A stretch of DNA of 64,000 nt from Nicotiana tabacum. Its lineage: Eukaryota > Streptophyta > Magnoliopsida > Solanales > Solanaceae. A program made the position numbers and the translations under genes. Below, piece by piece: positions 1 to 11,776 of this stretch. The stretch is taken from contig NC_134093.1 in the NCBI RefSeq assembly GCF_000715075.1, positions 98,068,826 through 98,132,825 of the forward strand, given 5' to 3'. The notes under the pieces are model-generated. The model had not been told where the DNA came from and made no database searches. It saw only the letters and a program-made list of their open reading frames with translations. The first letter of the stretch is position 1, and each line of letters starts with the position of its first letter.

Positions 1-2
1 TT

Positions 3-542
3 CAGGATCAAATTTGCACAGCTCAGTCCAGGCAGAAGAGTAATGCTGACCGTAGAGTTCGTGATGTTGCATTCATGGTCGGAGAGAGAGTGTTCCTTCG
101 GGTATCACCCATGAAGGGTGTAATGAGATTCGGAAAGAAGGGCAAGTTGAGCCCTAGGTATATAGGACCTTTTGAGATTCTGGAGAGAGTGGGAGAGGTG
201 GCTTACAGGCTTGCGTTGCCACCGGGATTATCAGCAGTTCATTCGGTGCTCCACATATCCATGCTCCGAAAGTATCACGGCGATCCATCCAACGTGTTAG
301 ATTTCAGCTCTGTCCAATTGGACAAGGATTTGATTTACGAGGAGGAGCCGGTGGCTATTCTAGCCCGGCAGGTCCGACAGCTGAGGTCTAAGAGTTATCC
401 TTCAGTTTGAGTGTAGTGGAGAGGTCAGCCCATTGAGGCAGCTACTTGGGAGTCCGAGTTAGATATGTGGAGTAGACATCCACATCTTTTCACTAGTTCA
501 AGTACTTTTCTATGTCTGTTCGAGGACGAACGATTATTTTAG
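3..542 (+). pseudogene. Element A: integrase C-terminus and chromodomain, Ty3/gypsy (5' end outside window)
   Basis: This is the last part of a Gag-Pol polyprotein of a Del/Tekay-like chromovirus. The frame is open from the window start and reads through the integrase C-terminal motif FGKKGKLSPRYIGPFEIL and the VHSVLHISMLRKYHGDP stretch that usually precedes the chromodomain. The chromodomain itself is hit by TGA at 408-410 and TAG at 414-416; the frame then continues with WRGQ and TWESE-like residues and ends at TAG 540-542. In this family the domain is thought to guide integration into heterochromatin. The matching part of element C lies at 37330-37841. The family assignment is strong; the copy is not functional. 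Confidence 0.88.
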
Positions 543-554
543 AGGTGGAGAATA
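541..554 (+). other. Element A polypurine tract
   Basis: A purine-rich run (AGAGGTGGAGAATA) lies directly before the LTR start at 555. This is the expected place for the plus-strand primer of reverse transcription. The equivalent site in element C is 37841-37852. Confidence 0.7.
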
Positions 555-1299
555 TGATGACCTGATAGGTTATCTCATGTTTTGAAACATAATTCTATGA
601 TTTAAGCCTTAAAAATCATGTTTTAGCTTTCCTCGATTTGCGTGCACAGTCCGGACGTCTTTCCGGAAAGCATTTATGTTAAAAACTGATAAAAATAAGA
701 ATTGTTATCTTAAAAATTAATTTGAGTTGACTTCGATCAATATTTTAAGTAAAAGGACCCGGATCTGTGTTTTGATGGTCCCTGTAGGTCCGTATCGTAA
801 TTTGGGACCTAGGTGTATGCCGAAAATTGAATTCCGAGGTCCCTAGCTCGAGATATGGAATTTTGATGAAAAATTAAAAGTTTGAAAATTTAATGATCTT
901 TAGAATTGACTGATGTTTGGTCTTGTTGATACCAGGTCCGTATTTTGGTTCCGGAGCCTAGTACAAGTCCATTATTATATTTATGACTTGTCTGTGAAAT
1001 TTGGTGAGAAACGGAGTTAGTTTGACGTGATTCGGATGTTCGGTTGTGAAAACAGAAGTGTTAAAGTCTTCTTGAAAATTTCATTTGAATTGGTGTCCAA
1101 TTCGTAGTTCTATGCGTTATTTTGGTGTTTTGGTCGTGCGAGCGAGTTCGTATGATGTTTGTGGACTTGTGTGCATGTTTGGTTTGGAACCCCGAGGGCT
1201 CCGGTGAGTTTCCGATAGGCTACGGGTGTTTTGAAACTTAGAAAAATCTGGTTTTTGGCTTTAGCTATTATCTGGTGTTTCCTTCATCGTGTCCGCGGA

Positions 1300-1600
1300 G
1301 GTACTCTCACGAACACGAAAGGTAAAATGGGGTAGGATGATTTTCTTCTACGCGAACGCAGTAGCTAGGTCGCGAACGCGAGGCAGTGGGGGCTCACCTT
1401 TCGCGAACGCGAAGCTTGAGGGACCTGAGGGAGGGGACACTCGTTCTTCTACGCGAACGCGAGTACTGGCTCGTGAACGCGGAGACCAGGGGGAACAACC
1501 TTCGCAAATGCGAAGAGGAACTTGTGAACGTGAAAGCCAATTGGGCGCCTGCAGATCGCGAATGCGGCAAGCCCTTCGCGAACACGAAGAAGGCATGACG
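1300..1600. repeat. Array of CGCGAACGCG-type near-palindromes in LTR A
   Basis: About nine spaced copies of a module near TTCGCGAACGCGAA occur in 300 bp, for example around 1350, 1375, 1400 and 1455. Several differ by CG to TG or CA changes, as expected from loss of methylated CpG. The spacing is irregular (roughly 20-45 bp), so this is not a simple tandem repeat. Open frames on both strands here are by-products of the GC-rich modules. Confidence 0.8.
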
Positions 1601-2485
1601 CCCAGACCTTAAAATATTTCAAAAATGGGATTTTACCCATTTTTCATAAACTCTCCATTAGAGCTCGGCCTAGGTACGATTTTGAAGGGAAAACTCAACA
1701 TAAATTCATAGGTTTGTATTCTTTAACTTATTTTCTTCCATTTCTATCATCACCCATTAAATTCGTAGCCCTAATCATTGTTCTTTCATGGTAGAAAACT
1801 AGGGATTTAGGAAGAATTGGGGTGTTTTGCAAATTGGGAATTTAGACCTCGATTTGGGGTGGGATTCCGAAACTAATTACATAATCGGGCTCGAGGGTGA
1901 ACGGGTAAATAGATTTTGGTCCGAACCTCAGGTTTGACCAAGCGGGTCCGAGGTCGATTTTTTACTTTTTGGAAAAAAATTTGTGAAATCTAAATTTATG
2001 CATTGTAATTGATTTCTTTAACAATATTTGATATTATTGAGTTGTTTGTGGATAGATACGAGTAGTTTGGAGGTGGATTCTAAAGAAAAAGAGGTAATTG
2101 AGCATTGAGTGACCTTTGGAGCGAGGTAAGTGTCGTGGTTAACCTTGACTTGAGGGAATAGGACTTGTTTGTCTATTTGCTACATGTTTAAATATTAGGG
2201 AACAACGTATATATGAGGTGACGAGTACTTATGCGTTGTAGTCGGGTTAAAGCATGCGGGTGGGGCTTGGTTTCTTGCAATTATAGCTTCCTTTGTTCAT
2301 GTTATCCGTGTTTAGACTAGTATTATTAAATTGATTGTTCTTATCATGTTTACGGATCTTCTGGTGACAATTGAGTATTAATTCCGAAGTTGAAGTTGAT
2401 ATTGTGGAACCAAATGTTTAAGTAAGGCTTGTACTTGTTATTCTATCTCCCTGTTGTTATTTGTTCATTGCATTATGGTAAGGGA

Positions 2486-2771
2486 GAGTGTTAATACACG
2501 AAGGGTGATGTCGTGCCATATTATGAGTGCTAATGCATGAAGGGTGATACTGTGCCATATTGCGAGTGTTAATGCACGAAGGGTGATGTCGTTCCATATT
2601 GTGAGTGTTAATGCACGAAGGGTGATACCGTGCCATATTGTGAGTGTTAATGCACGATGGGTGATGTCGTGCCATGTTATGAGCGTTAATGCACGAAGGG
2701 TGATGTCGTGCCATTTCTATTGATTTTATGGTGAGGTTGAGAGTAAAAGCACGAAGGGTGATGCCGTGCAT
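2486..2771. repeat. 39 bp tandem repeat, six units plus a degenerate seventh, in LTR A
   Basis: Units start at 2486, 2525, 2564, 2603, 2642 and 2681, with a diverged one from 2735. Each contains GCACGAAGGGTGATGTCGTGC or a close variant, which can fold as a stem GCACGA/TCGTGC with a nine-base loop. Because 39 is divisible by three, the opposite strand has a 104-codon frame of 13-residue repeats; I regard that as an artefact. Confidence 0.9.
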
Positions 2772-3457
2772 TTTTCCTTTACTGTATTTACTTGTCCTTA
2801 TTGGTTCATAGTATATTGGCTGTTCAAGTTACCATTCTGCTATAGTTCTCTATCTCGTATTCCTCTCAGCATGTTCCCCCTCCCAATAGTACATGTTTAG
2901 CTGTTATTTGTACATATACTGTTAAATTGCACAGGTTTGTTATTTAGGTGTCTTGTCATAGCCTCGTTACTACTTCGTCGAGGTTAGGCTCGACACTTAC
3001 CAGTACATGGGATCGGTTGTACTGACACTGCACTCTGCACTTCATGTGCAAATTTTAGTATCGGTCCCAGCTGATCGAGAGGCGTAGCAGCTCAGATTGG
3101 TACATCGGAGACGCAAGGTAGATCTGTTGGCGTTCGCAAACCTTGAAATCTCCGTCTATCTTTTCAGTTTCTTTTTTATATTTTTCTGTTTCTTTCGTTC
3201 AAACAGTTGTATTTCTTTCAGACTTTTACTTGTAGTAAATCTTAAAAGTTTGTGAATTGTGACTCCAGATCCTGGTGGTAGTAATTAATGGAGTTTTTAT
3301 ATTATTCCGCACTCGCTGTATTTTATTTTTGCTTATTTGTTGTTATTTACTGAATTGAATAAGGATTGACTTAATAATTCTCTAACGTCGGCTTGCCTAG
3401 CAAGTGGAATGTTAGGCGCCATCACGGTCCCTACGGTGAAAATTTCGGGTCGTGACA

Positions 3458-4693
3458 CAAGGAAAATAAAGCTTTTCCTATTGAAATATCCTTTGTTTCT
3501 GAGGTTCGAATTCGAAACCGTGATTAAAAATAAAGAAATTTTAATCTCTTTTAAAATTGAAGTGTTTCCTATTGAAATAATCTGAAGATAGTAAAAATTT
3601 CTTACGCAAATAATGTATATAACTTAAACTTTTCTTTTATTTTCACCGATGAAACTGTAAATGCTAAAGAATTCAAATTCTAGCAAGGAAATTTAGGATC
3701 ACGTCAATCACCAAGGAAAAAAACAAACAAACAATAGAAGAAAAAGACCAAATTGACTATTTAATTAGCTAGTCACATATGAGTTGTCAATTAGGATCCC
3801 ACCTAATAACTTAGCATCAACGGCGGCTCTTCTGAATTGGGCGCGGACTAGTTCAAGTACACTCAATACGTTCAGCTCCAATTATATATAAATAGATAAA
3901 TAATTACAATATATATTTATGTCAAGTTTGAACAAATTCTTCCACTTGAAAAGTGAGTGAAATTTTATACCTATAAATTAAAATTCTATCTATATCAGAA
4001 ATTACATAGTATTATTTTTTAATGTATCGTATATCATATTATATTATATTATACTGTATTATTTTAGTCTACACAATATTTGAATAGATTATATCGTTTT
4101 TCGTCGTTTAATAATGTCACGCACCAACAATTTGAAGAATAAGCGAATAATATTACAAAGAAAAAGTAAAATATAAGGTAAAGTAATTATTAAAAAGGTA
4201 GGATGAAGAGTAAAATAGAATTATAGTAAAGGCAAGATGAGAACAAAATAAGGTAATAACGTGACCATACCAAATCGGTCATTACGTAAAATGGGTCTTT
4301 TTATTGTTACGTAATAATAAATTTAACAATATCACATAATAAAATTAAAATAATAATCAAAATAAATATTATATTTAAATTAACAATACGATACGATACG
4401 TGAGACGAGACCTTTTTTTCGAAGGACGTAACACTAATAAATAAAGCAGCCGTAGTCTTATTAATTAATTCAATTTTACATAGTTGATTCTTCTCTTCTT
4501 TTTATTGTGCGCTTCATTAACTAGCCTACCTAAATTCTACAGTGGACGATTATTTTGACTCCAACTAACAAAAAAAAAAGATAGAGAAAACTGAATAGGA
4601 TTCAAATTTTATAGCTCAAGAAATTTTGTTTTGGAAGTGCACCCTATATATATACTTACACTTAGCATAGGTAAAATCATGAATGGCATATAG
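3458..4693. other. AT-rich spacer between elements A and B; no gene seen
   Basis: No coding region or RNA gene can be supported. A candidate MITE (4015-4410) is listed separately. The rest is AT-rich and unassigned. Confidence 0.6.
4015..4410. mobile_element. Candidate MITE with inverted GTATCGTAT ends
   Basis: The left part has AATGTATCGTATATCATATT and the right part has AACAATACGATACGATACG, which are inverted relative to each other. Short AT-rich elements with such ends are common in Solanaceae. I could not find a clear target duplication, so the ends are approximate. Confidence 0.4.
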
Positions 4694-5363
4694 TGATATA
4701 GATATGAAACCGAGCTCGTGGGACGCCTCGATTTCCGATGAAGTGAACGGAGCAAGAAATGTAAAGACAAAGAACTGGAATCGAGGCAAGGAGCCCCTTG
4801 ATCCGGGGTCCGGGCAAAACACCCGCCTTCGGGAGTATCGGGGCCATGACCCCTAGGTCCGGTTCGAACCCCAAAAGCCTCGGAGAGCATTACCAGATAA
4901 TTGAGCACGACCAACAAAAGGTCGTGATGTCCGCGACCAGACAGATATCACGGCGTAGATCTCGGCACATATTGGCAGAGAACCAGTGATTAGTTAAACA
5001 AAAGATTTTTACTTTTGATGGAGTTGCACTTAGGGTAAAACTCCCTACTATATAAAGGGGGGACTGATTATTCATTAGGGATACTGTAACACGCATATCA
5101 AGGCAATGTACTTTTATTTCCTTTGTTATTCAAAGTTCTTACTCTTGTTCATCAGTGCTTCGTTATTGTGAGCCTCGAAATCGAGGGCAGGCATTACATT
5201 AAGGCTGTTATTGAGTCTGGAATCACCCTCCTTAAGTTGTTTGACAATCTATTATGTCCTTTATCTATTTAATCTAACGCAATTTATCATTTGTATTGGA
5301 TTAATCCGCATATCCTTAAAACCATATATAAAATCAATTGTTATCCGTTTTTTAGGGTAAACA
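4694..5363 (+). mobile_element. Element B 5' LTR
   Basis: The start (TGATATAGATATGAAACC) aligns with TGTATATGGGTGAAACC at 17904, so the first bases have drifted. The end is AGGGTAAACA, shared with the other Tat LTRs. It contains a TATA box at 5049-5056 and is followed by a primer-binding site. Confidence 0.85.
5049..5056 (+). promoter_or_regulatory. TATA box of Tat LTR (element B, 5')
   Basis: TATATAAA, followed by a G-run, occurs at the same LTR position in the other Tat copies: 18257-18264 (TATATAAA), 24356-24363 (TATATAAG) and 43673-43680 (TATATAAA). This conservation supports it as the core promoter; the start of transcription would be about 30 bp downstream. Confidence 0.65.
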
Positions 5364-5365
5364 GA

Positions 5366-5384
5366 TTGGCGTCCACCGTGGGGC
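5366..5384 (+). other. Element B primer-binding site
   Basis: TTGGCGTCCACCGTGGGGC begins two bases after the LTR. The same site with small changes follows the LTRs at 18547 and 24661. It resembles the TGGCGCC-type sites of Tat elements; I do not assign the tRNA. Confidence 0.75.
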
Positions 5385-5476
5385 TAAGGATAATAGTGGC
5401 AATTTGATACAAGTTTTCATAACATACTCTATTTCACACTTGTTCTTTGAACTTTTAATTTCAGGTCAGATTGAAA

Positions 5477-6889
5477 ATGTCGAACTCCCAATCTGCCCAT
5501 TTGAACGTGGATGCCGAGTCTGGCCACCATGGCGAAAACAACAACGTGGTGCCTAGCAACGAGGTGCCCCATGCTGACCCCAACGAAGTCCCGATCGTCA
5601 ATCTGATCGATGCTAACTCACACGTGCTATCAAAGCAAACTTGCCTACTGACCCCGAAAACAGCATTCGCAGGAGAGCTCGGTCGATAGCCCGGAGTACA
5701 TACGATGGCGAAGGTGACGATATCAACTTGCACGTGATCTTCAAAATGTTACAGGCTCAACATGCAACGATATCCCAGTTGCAGAACCAAAGCCGAGCCC
5801 CAAGCAAAGTTGAGCCCGAATCGTCCCGGGAAAACCCCTGCAGAAATGAACCGGCCACAGAAAGACTAGGTGAAGAAAAACTCGAGGCCAACCTCGAGAT
5901 AATAAAGATGCTTGAAGAACTGACAAAATGGATGGAATCGGGAGAAAATAAAATCAAAGCCAACGACAAAAAAGTGGAGACCTATAACTCCAAGGTCGAA
6001 CAAATCCCAGGAGCACCACCGATACTGAAGGGCCTGGATTCCCAAAAAATTATCCAAAAGCTTTTCCCTCCGAGCGCAGCTCCAAAACCAATCCCAAAGA
6101 AGTTACGTATGCCCGAAATTCTGAAGTATAATGGGACAACCGATCCCAATGAACATGTGACCTCTTATACGTGCGCCATAAAAGGAAATGACTTGGAAGA
6201 TGATGAAATCGAATCCGTTTTGTTGAAAAAGTTCAGAGAGACCTTGTCGAAAGGAGCTATGATATGGTATCATAACTTACCCCCCTAATTCTATTGATCG
6301 TTTGCTATGCTTACAGTCGCCTTTGTAAAAGCGCACGCCGGGGCCATCAAGGTCGAGACCAAGAAATCAGATCTTTTCAAGGTAAAACAAAGATATAACG
6401 AGATGCACATGGAATGCGTATCGAGGTTTCAAATAGAACGAATGGACCTGCCTCCAGTCGCAAATGATTGGGCCGTTCAGGCCTTCGCCCAAGGACTTAG
6501 TCCCTGAAGCTCATTAGCTTCACAGCAGTTAAAGTAAAATCTGATAGAATACCCGGCAGTAACTTGGGCCGACGTCCATAACAGGTACCAATCAAAAATC
6601 AGGGTCGAAGACGATCAGCTCGGGGCCCATTTCGGATCCATTTATCCCGTCAGAGCTGGTGACAGATCCAAGAGAGATATTGATTGTGAACCAAGATCGT
6701 ATAGTGACTGGTATCAACTATACAATGGAGATCGAAAGGATAATGGGTCCAGATACAATGTGAGAAGTGAAAGAAGGAGCGATTTTGACAGACCCATCGA
6801 GTCTAAGGAAGCACCAAAGTTATCGGAGTACAACTTCTACGTCGACGATGCCGCCATCGTATCATCTATCGAACGCATTAAAGATACTA
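5477..6889 (+). pseudogene. Element B gag, first part
   Basis: Gag forms the virus-like particle that packages the element RNA. The ATG at 5477 opens MSNSQSAHLNVDAESGHHGE, as in the copies at 18661 and 24777, which supports the start. A frameshift near 5640-5690 moves the frame, which then reads to 6288 and includes HVTSYTCAIKGNDLEDDEIE, typical of Tat Gag. A stop after HNLPP and further breaks (near 6288-6310, and at 6505) follow. The region near 6740-6770 is shorter than in element D, a small internal deletion. The frame is then cut by the solo LTR at 6890. Confidence 0.85.
6885..6889. repeat. Target site duplication TACTA, left copy (solo LTR)
   Basis: TACTA here matches TACTA at 9393-9397. 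Removing 6890-9397 restores a continuous gag sequence that aligns with element D near 26222-26234. Confidence 0.9.
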
Positions 6890-9392
6890 TGTAATGACCC
6901 GACCGATCATTTTGCCTTCTAGATCCTCGTTCCCCTTAATAAGACTCCCCATATATGCTTTTACTATTTTATAACTTCGGGGACGATTTGTTTGGGATTT
7001 GGAAGGGTTCGGGTTGAAATCGGAATACTTCATTCCTTAATATTGGCTTTAAAGGGGTAAGATTAACTTGGGTCACCATTTCTATTAAATGACCTCGGAA
7101 CCGTGTGTCTGGATCGCGTTTTGGATGACCCGAGAGCGTTTCGGTGCCTAAAGTTGAAAGTTGGTTTATTGAAGGTTTGAAAGTTCTTTAAATTTAGTTT
7201 GGAGTAGGTTTTGGCGTTATCAAAGTCTGTTTGGGATTTCGAGCCTGGGAATAGCTCTGTATGGTGATTTAAGACTTGCACGCAAAATTTAGTGTCATTC
7301 CGAGTAATTTAGGTATGATTCAGCGCGTTCAGAGCAAGTTGGAAGAACTTGAAGTTCATAAGTTGATTCGATTTGGCTTGGGGTGTGATTCTTAGTTTTG
7401 GTATTGTTTTCCACGTTCCGAGGGTTCGAGCAAGTCCGTCTCATGATTACAAACTTGTTGGTATATTTGGACGGAGCCCCGGATGCCATTCAGATGATGC
7501 GCGGAAGTCGTTTGTCCTTGGATGAACAACTGAAGCATCAAGCCTCTGGTGCAATCGCACCTACGGAGGGTCAGCCGCAGGTGTGAGCTTGCAGAAGTGA
7601 GCCAGTAGCCGTAGAAGCGGCCCGGCGTGGGCAGCCCAGAAATCGCAGATGCAGGACATGGTGCGCACCTCCGAACACGGAGGTGCGATGGAAGAAACCG
7701 CATAAGCGGCCAAAGCCGCAGGTGTGGCATGCGCGTCGCAGCAACGATCCCGCAGAAGAGGACCTGTGGTCCGCAGATGCAAAAGAGGCCAACTGAGGGA
7801 GAGCTGCTTCTGCGTGGCTTTCTCTGCAGAAGCGGAGCCGCAGATACGGTCATGGAGCTGCAGAAGCGGAAGTCCTAGAGGCAGTGAGGTTCATTTAAAA
7901 CGGGACTTAGGCCATTTTTGACTCATTTCTTTCACTTCTTGGGCGATTTTGGAGCTTCTTAGAGAGAGGTTTTCACCTAGCTATTGGAGGTAAGTGATTT
8001 CTATCCAATGTAAGGTAAATGCATGGATTATGGGTATATTTTAACATGCAAAATTATGGAAATTATGGGTTTAGATGAAAAAACTTAGGTTTTGATAAAG
8101 ATTAGATGTAACCATGAAAATGGTTATGGGATTTGGTGAAAATTATATATTTGAGTTCGTAAGGTTATGGTTAATAAATTTCTTTGAAAATTTCCGAAAT
8201 CCGAGCACGTGGGCCCGAGATTGAATTTTAGGAATCCTCCAATAGGGGTTGGGTAATTACTCTAATAGTTAGAATACGAACTTTCAAACATGTATTGATT
8301 AATTTATATATCATTTGACTAGTTTTGGATTGTTTGGCACCGAGTTGAGGCTTTAGAATGAATTTGAGGCCGGAAAGCGAGCTTTGAGACAAGGTAAGTC
8401 TCTTGTCTAACCTTGTAAGATGGAATTTACCCCATAGGTAATTTAAATCACTATTTGCTTCTAATTGTGGGGGTTACATACGCAAGGTGACGAGAGTTCG
8501 TGCGTAGCTACTAATTATGCTTATGTCCGGGTAGTTTAGGACCCAAATCATGAAATATTTGTAATGTATGCACCCTACCTGTTAATTTAAGTGCCTAAAT
8601 TATATTGAAACTTGATAAAGGAATTCTAAAAGACCGAATTTCATTTACTTGAGCTTTGGCGGGTTATTTGACCGTTAATAGAAGTTGCGCTTCTTTGTGT
8701 ATTAACCTTGTAATAACTTTTAAATCGGATGTTCATAAAGTATCCTCTCTTCTTGTGGAGCGGGCCGAACGCCTCGACAGTAGATAGATGCATCTATGAT
8801 TTATGCCACACGACCCTCGGTAGTGTACACATTATTCTGGATCAGGTCGTACGTCCTCGGCATAATTGTGCGTGATAATACTCGGAGCTTAATTATATTT
8901 GATATTATTTTGTGGCCTCAGGGGTTAAAATTTTATATGACAGAAATTGACTTGGGATTTACCATTTGTGAAGAATTATTTATTTCCTGCTTGTTATTGA
9001 GAGATTATTATTTTTTACATAAACTATTCTCATTTAGAATTTCTGTATTTTTATTGTTAGCCCATAGTAAGTATCGATGTCGACCCCTCGTCACTACTTC
9101 TTCGAGGTTAGACTAGATAATTACTGGGTACATGTTATTTATGTATTGATGCTACACTTCTGCACTAACCATGCAGGATCTGAGGCAGGTGCATCTGGCA
9201 GTCTTACCAGCGCGCACCCCCCGTTACCATGAGGCATAGTGGTGAGATGCTTCCTGAGCCGTCCTGTATCACCTACATTCTCTATTTTGCACTTATTTTT
9301 TGTCTATTTTTATTTTAGACAGTAGTTAGAGTTTTGTATAATCTATTAGTTGCTCATACACTTGTGACACTAGGGGAAATTGGGTCGTGATA
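6890..9392 (+). mobile_element. Solo LTR (2.5 kb, chromovirus-type) inserted in element B gag
   Basis: It starts TGTAATGACCC and ends GGGTCGTGATA, nearly inverted copies of each other and shared with the LTRs of A, C and E. There is no primer-binding site, coding domain or second LTR inside. A 5 bp duplication (TACTA) flanks it, which is the mark of recombination between the two LTRs of a former full element. It carries its own near-palindrome array (7545-7870) and GGTAAGT donor-like motifs near 7989 and 8393. Orientation is inferred from the LTR ends and shared motif order. Confidence 0.9.
7545..7870. repeat. Array of CGCAGAAGCGG/CGCAGATGCGG-type modules in the solo LTR
   Basis: About fifteen short modules with CGCA on the left and TGCG or GCGG on the right are spread over 325 bp. 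The array lies in the same part of the LTR as the arrays in A, C and E but with a different core. The GC-rich modules keep frames open on both strands; I do not regard these as genes. Confidence 0.7.
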
Positions 9393-9397
9393 TACTA
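9393..9397. repeat. Target site duplication TACTA, right copy (solo LTR)
   Basis: This pairs with 6885-6889. Confidence 0.9.
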
Positions 9398-10245
9398 AGT
9401 GGCCTCGACCATTGCATTCTACTCCCGCCAAAGGGTCCCCAGCCTAATGTGTAAATATCATGGCACTCACGGCCATAGAACCGAAGACTGCCGACAACTG
9501 AGAGAGGTAGTAGCCCGGTTATTCAACAACGGACACCTCCGAGAGTTTCTGAGTGATCGAGCCAAAGCTCACTTCAGGAATAGAGACTCCAATAAGCAGA
9601 TCGAGCAAGAGAAAACTCAGCATGTCATTAACATGATCATGGGTGGGGTTGGCGTCCCCCAGGGGCCGATGTTAAAGCGCACCAAAGTGTCCATCACAAG
9701 AGAAAAATGGACTCGAGATTATGTTCCAGAAGGAACCATATCTTTCAACGACGAGGACGCTAAAGGCATCGTGCAGCCACACAATGATGAACTGGTAATA
9801 TCTGTACTTATAAATAAATCTCGAGTTAAGCATGTGTTAATTGATCTAGGTAGCTCGGCCAATATCATCAGATCGAAGGTCGTAGAATAGATGGGTCTAC
9901 AAGACCAAATCGTGCCTACAGTCCGAGTTCTAAATGGATTCAACATGGCATATGAGACCATTAAAGGGGAGATAACCCTACTGGTGAACACCGCCGGAAC
10001 TGTTCAGGAAATAAAGTTCTACGTGATCGAAGGATATATGAGATACAGTACTCTGTTTGGGAGGCCATGGATTCACAATATAAGGGCAGTACCCTCGACA
10101 TTCCCCACACCAGGAGGAGTTAAAACAGTTTACGGAGAGCAACCGGCTGCAAAAGAGATATTCGCGGTCGATGAGGTAGTCTCAAAATCCGCACTCTCGA
10201 TATCAAAGAACCCGAGTTCGGTCACCAAGGAAGAAACCTAATAGC
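9398..10245 (+). pseudogene. Element B gag zinc knuckle and aspartic protease
   Basis: After the solo LTR the Gag frame resumes. The variant knuckle CKYHGTHGHRTEDC (C-X2-H-X4-H-X4-C) is at 9450-9491; it binds nucleic acid in packaging. The retropepsin site is DLGSSANII from 9843, with L where homologous copies usually have P. A TAG at 9888-9890 interrupts the protease shortly after; element D has the same stop at the matching codon (26721-26723). The frame continues after it with MGLQDQIVPTV and TLFGRPWIHNIRA-like residues (9891-10241), so the domain is nearly complete apart from the stop. Confidence 0.85.
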
Positions 10246-10385
10246 AATCACCGACACTGGCCCTAACCAAACTAGAAAATTAGGGGACGGGCGAGGATGA
10301 CGACTACGGAGTTCCTAGGTCTTTCATAGCCCCTGACGATTCTAATGCCACCAAGTCAACGGTCGAGGAGCTAGAGCAAGTCATA

Positions 10386-11776
10386 TTGATCGAGCACCTG
10401 CCCGATCGGAAGGTATACCTGGGCACGAGGTTAAGTCCCGAGCTCAGGAAAAAACTCATTGAATTCCTTATAGCTAACATAGATTGTTTCGCTTGGTCCC
10501 ATCTTGACATGACAGGGATCCCGCCGGAAATAACTACTCACAAGCTGAGCTTGGATCAGAAGTTTCACCCGGTTAAATAGAAGAGGAGGTCTCAGTCCGA
10601 AGTCAAGAATATATTCATCAAAGACGAGGTATCTGAAGTCCTTAAAATAGGTCAATTCGGGAAGTTAAGTACCCGGATTGGTTAGCAAACGTAGTAGTAG
10701 TCCCTAAAAAGGGAAATAAATTAAGAATGTGTGTAGATTACAAAGACCTGAACAAGGCATGCCCCAAGGACTCTTTTCCTCTACCCAACATCGATCGCAT
10801 GATCGATGTGACGGCCAGCCAAGAGATCCTCAACTTTCTCGATGCCTATTCCGGGTACAACCAAATCCGGATGGACCCGGGCGATCAAGAAAAAACTTCC
10901 TTCATCACTAAGTACGACACTTATTGTTATAATGTAATATTGTTCGGATTAACGAATGTCGGTGCCACTTACCAATGCCTAGTAAACCGGATGTTCGAAG
11001 AACAAATAGGAAAATCAATGGAGGTTTATATTGACGACATGTTAGTAAAGTCCCTACGAGCAGAGGACCATTTGGAATATTTGCAGGAAACCTTCATCAT
11101 ACTAAAGAAATACAATATGAAGCTGAACCCAGAGAAATGCGCCTTCGGGGTCGGATCCGAAAAGTTCCTCGAATTTATGGTGTCCAACCGGGGAATCGAA
11201 ATGAATCCCGACAAGATCAAGGCCATAGAAGACAGCACCGTCGTGGACAATGTCAAGGTCGTTCAAAGGATAACCGGGTGCATAGACGCCTTGGGCCGAT
11301 TCATTTCAAGGTCATCCAATAAGAGCCATCGGTTCTTCTCGTTATTAAAGAAGAAGAAGAAGAACTTCTCGTGGACCCCGGAGTGCCAACAAGCTTTGGA
11401 AGAACTCAAGCGGTACTTTTCAAGCCCGCCTTTGCTTTATACTCGGAAGGCAGACGAGCAGTTGTACTTGTACTTAGCGGTATCCGAGATAGCGGTAAGT
11501 GGAGTCCTAGTCCGGGAAGAGGAAGGTATGCAATTTCCTATCTATTATATTAGCAGGACTCTAGGCGAGGCCGAAACTAGGTATCATCACCTGGAGAAAT
11601 TAGCACTCACTTTGCTAAGAGCCTCCCGTAAGTTAAAGCCGTATTTTCAATGTCATCCCATATGTGTCATATCTACTTACCCATTAAGAAATATAATGCA
11701 TAAACCCGAGCTCTCGAGACGATTGGCCAAATGGGCCGTGAAAATTAGCGGGTACGATATCGAATATCGAGCCTGA
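10386..11776 (+). pseudogene. Element B reverse transcriptase and RNase H
   Basis: This region makes cDNA from the element RNA and degrades the template. The N-terminal part (10386-10577) stops at TAG 10578-10580, where element D still has CAG. A one-base loss near 10655 shifts the frame, which is then open from 10727 to 11776 (349 codons). It contains the RT fingers motif CVDYKDLNKACPKDSFPLP, the palm motif YIDDM with both aspartates at 11033-11038, and the connection/RNase H residues LYLAVSEIAVSGVLVREEEG and YHHLEKLALTL. TGA at 11774-11776 is consistent with a CGA to TGA change. Confidence 0.9.

Larger units (their letters stand above)
555..3457 (+). mobile_element. Element A 3' LTR (2.9 kb, Tekay-like)
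   Basis: The LTR starts TGATGACCTG after the polypurine tract and ends GGGTCGTGACA, like the LTRs of element C. It carries an array of CGCGAACGCG-type near-palindromes (about 1300-1600), a hairpin-forming AAAATGGGA/CCCATTTTT inverted repeat (1621-1645), a splice-donor-like GAGGTAAGT near 2114 and a 39 bp tandem array (2486-2771). The 5' LTR is outside the window, so divergence and target duplication cannot be judged. The 5 bases after it (CAAGG) would be the right copy of the duplication. Confidence 0.85.

Noticed and set aside
1289..1640. Several overlapping open frames on both strands
   Set aside because: They follow the CGCGAACGCG module array, whose GC-rich words lack stop codons; no start context, domain or conservation supports them.
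2457..2771. Minus-strand frame of 104 codons with 13-residue repeats (ARHHPSCINTHNM-like)
   Set aside because: It is the translation of the 39 bp tandem repeat in the LTR; 39 is a multiple of three, so the frame stays open by chance.
7392..7921. Overlapping frames on both strands, up to 153 codons
   Set aside because: They lie over the near-palindrome array of the solo LTR; same reasoning as above.
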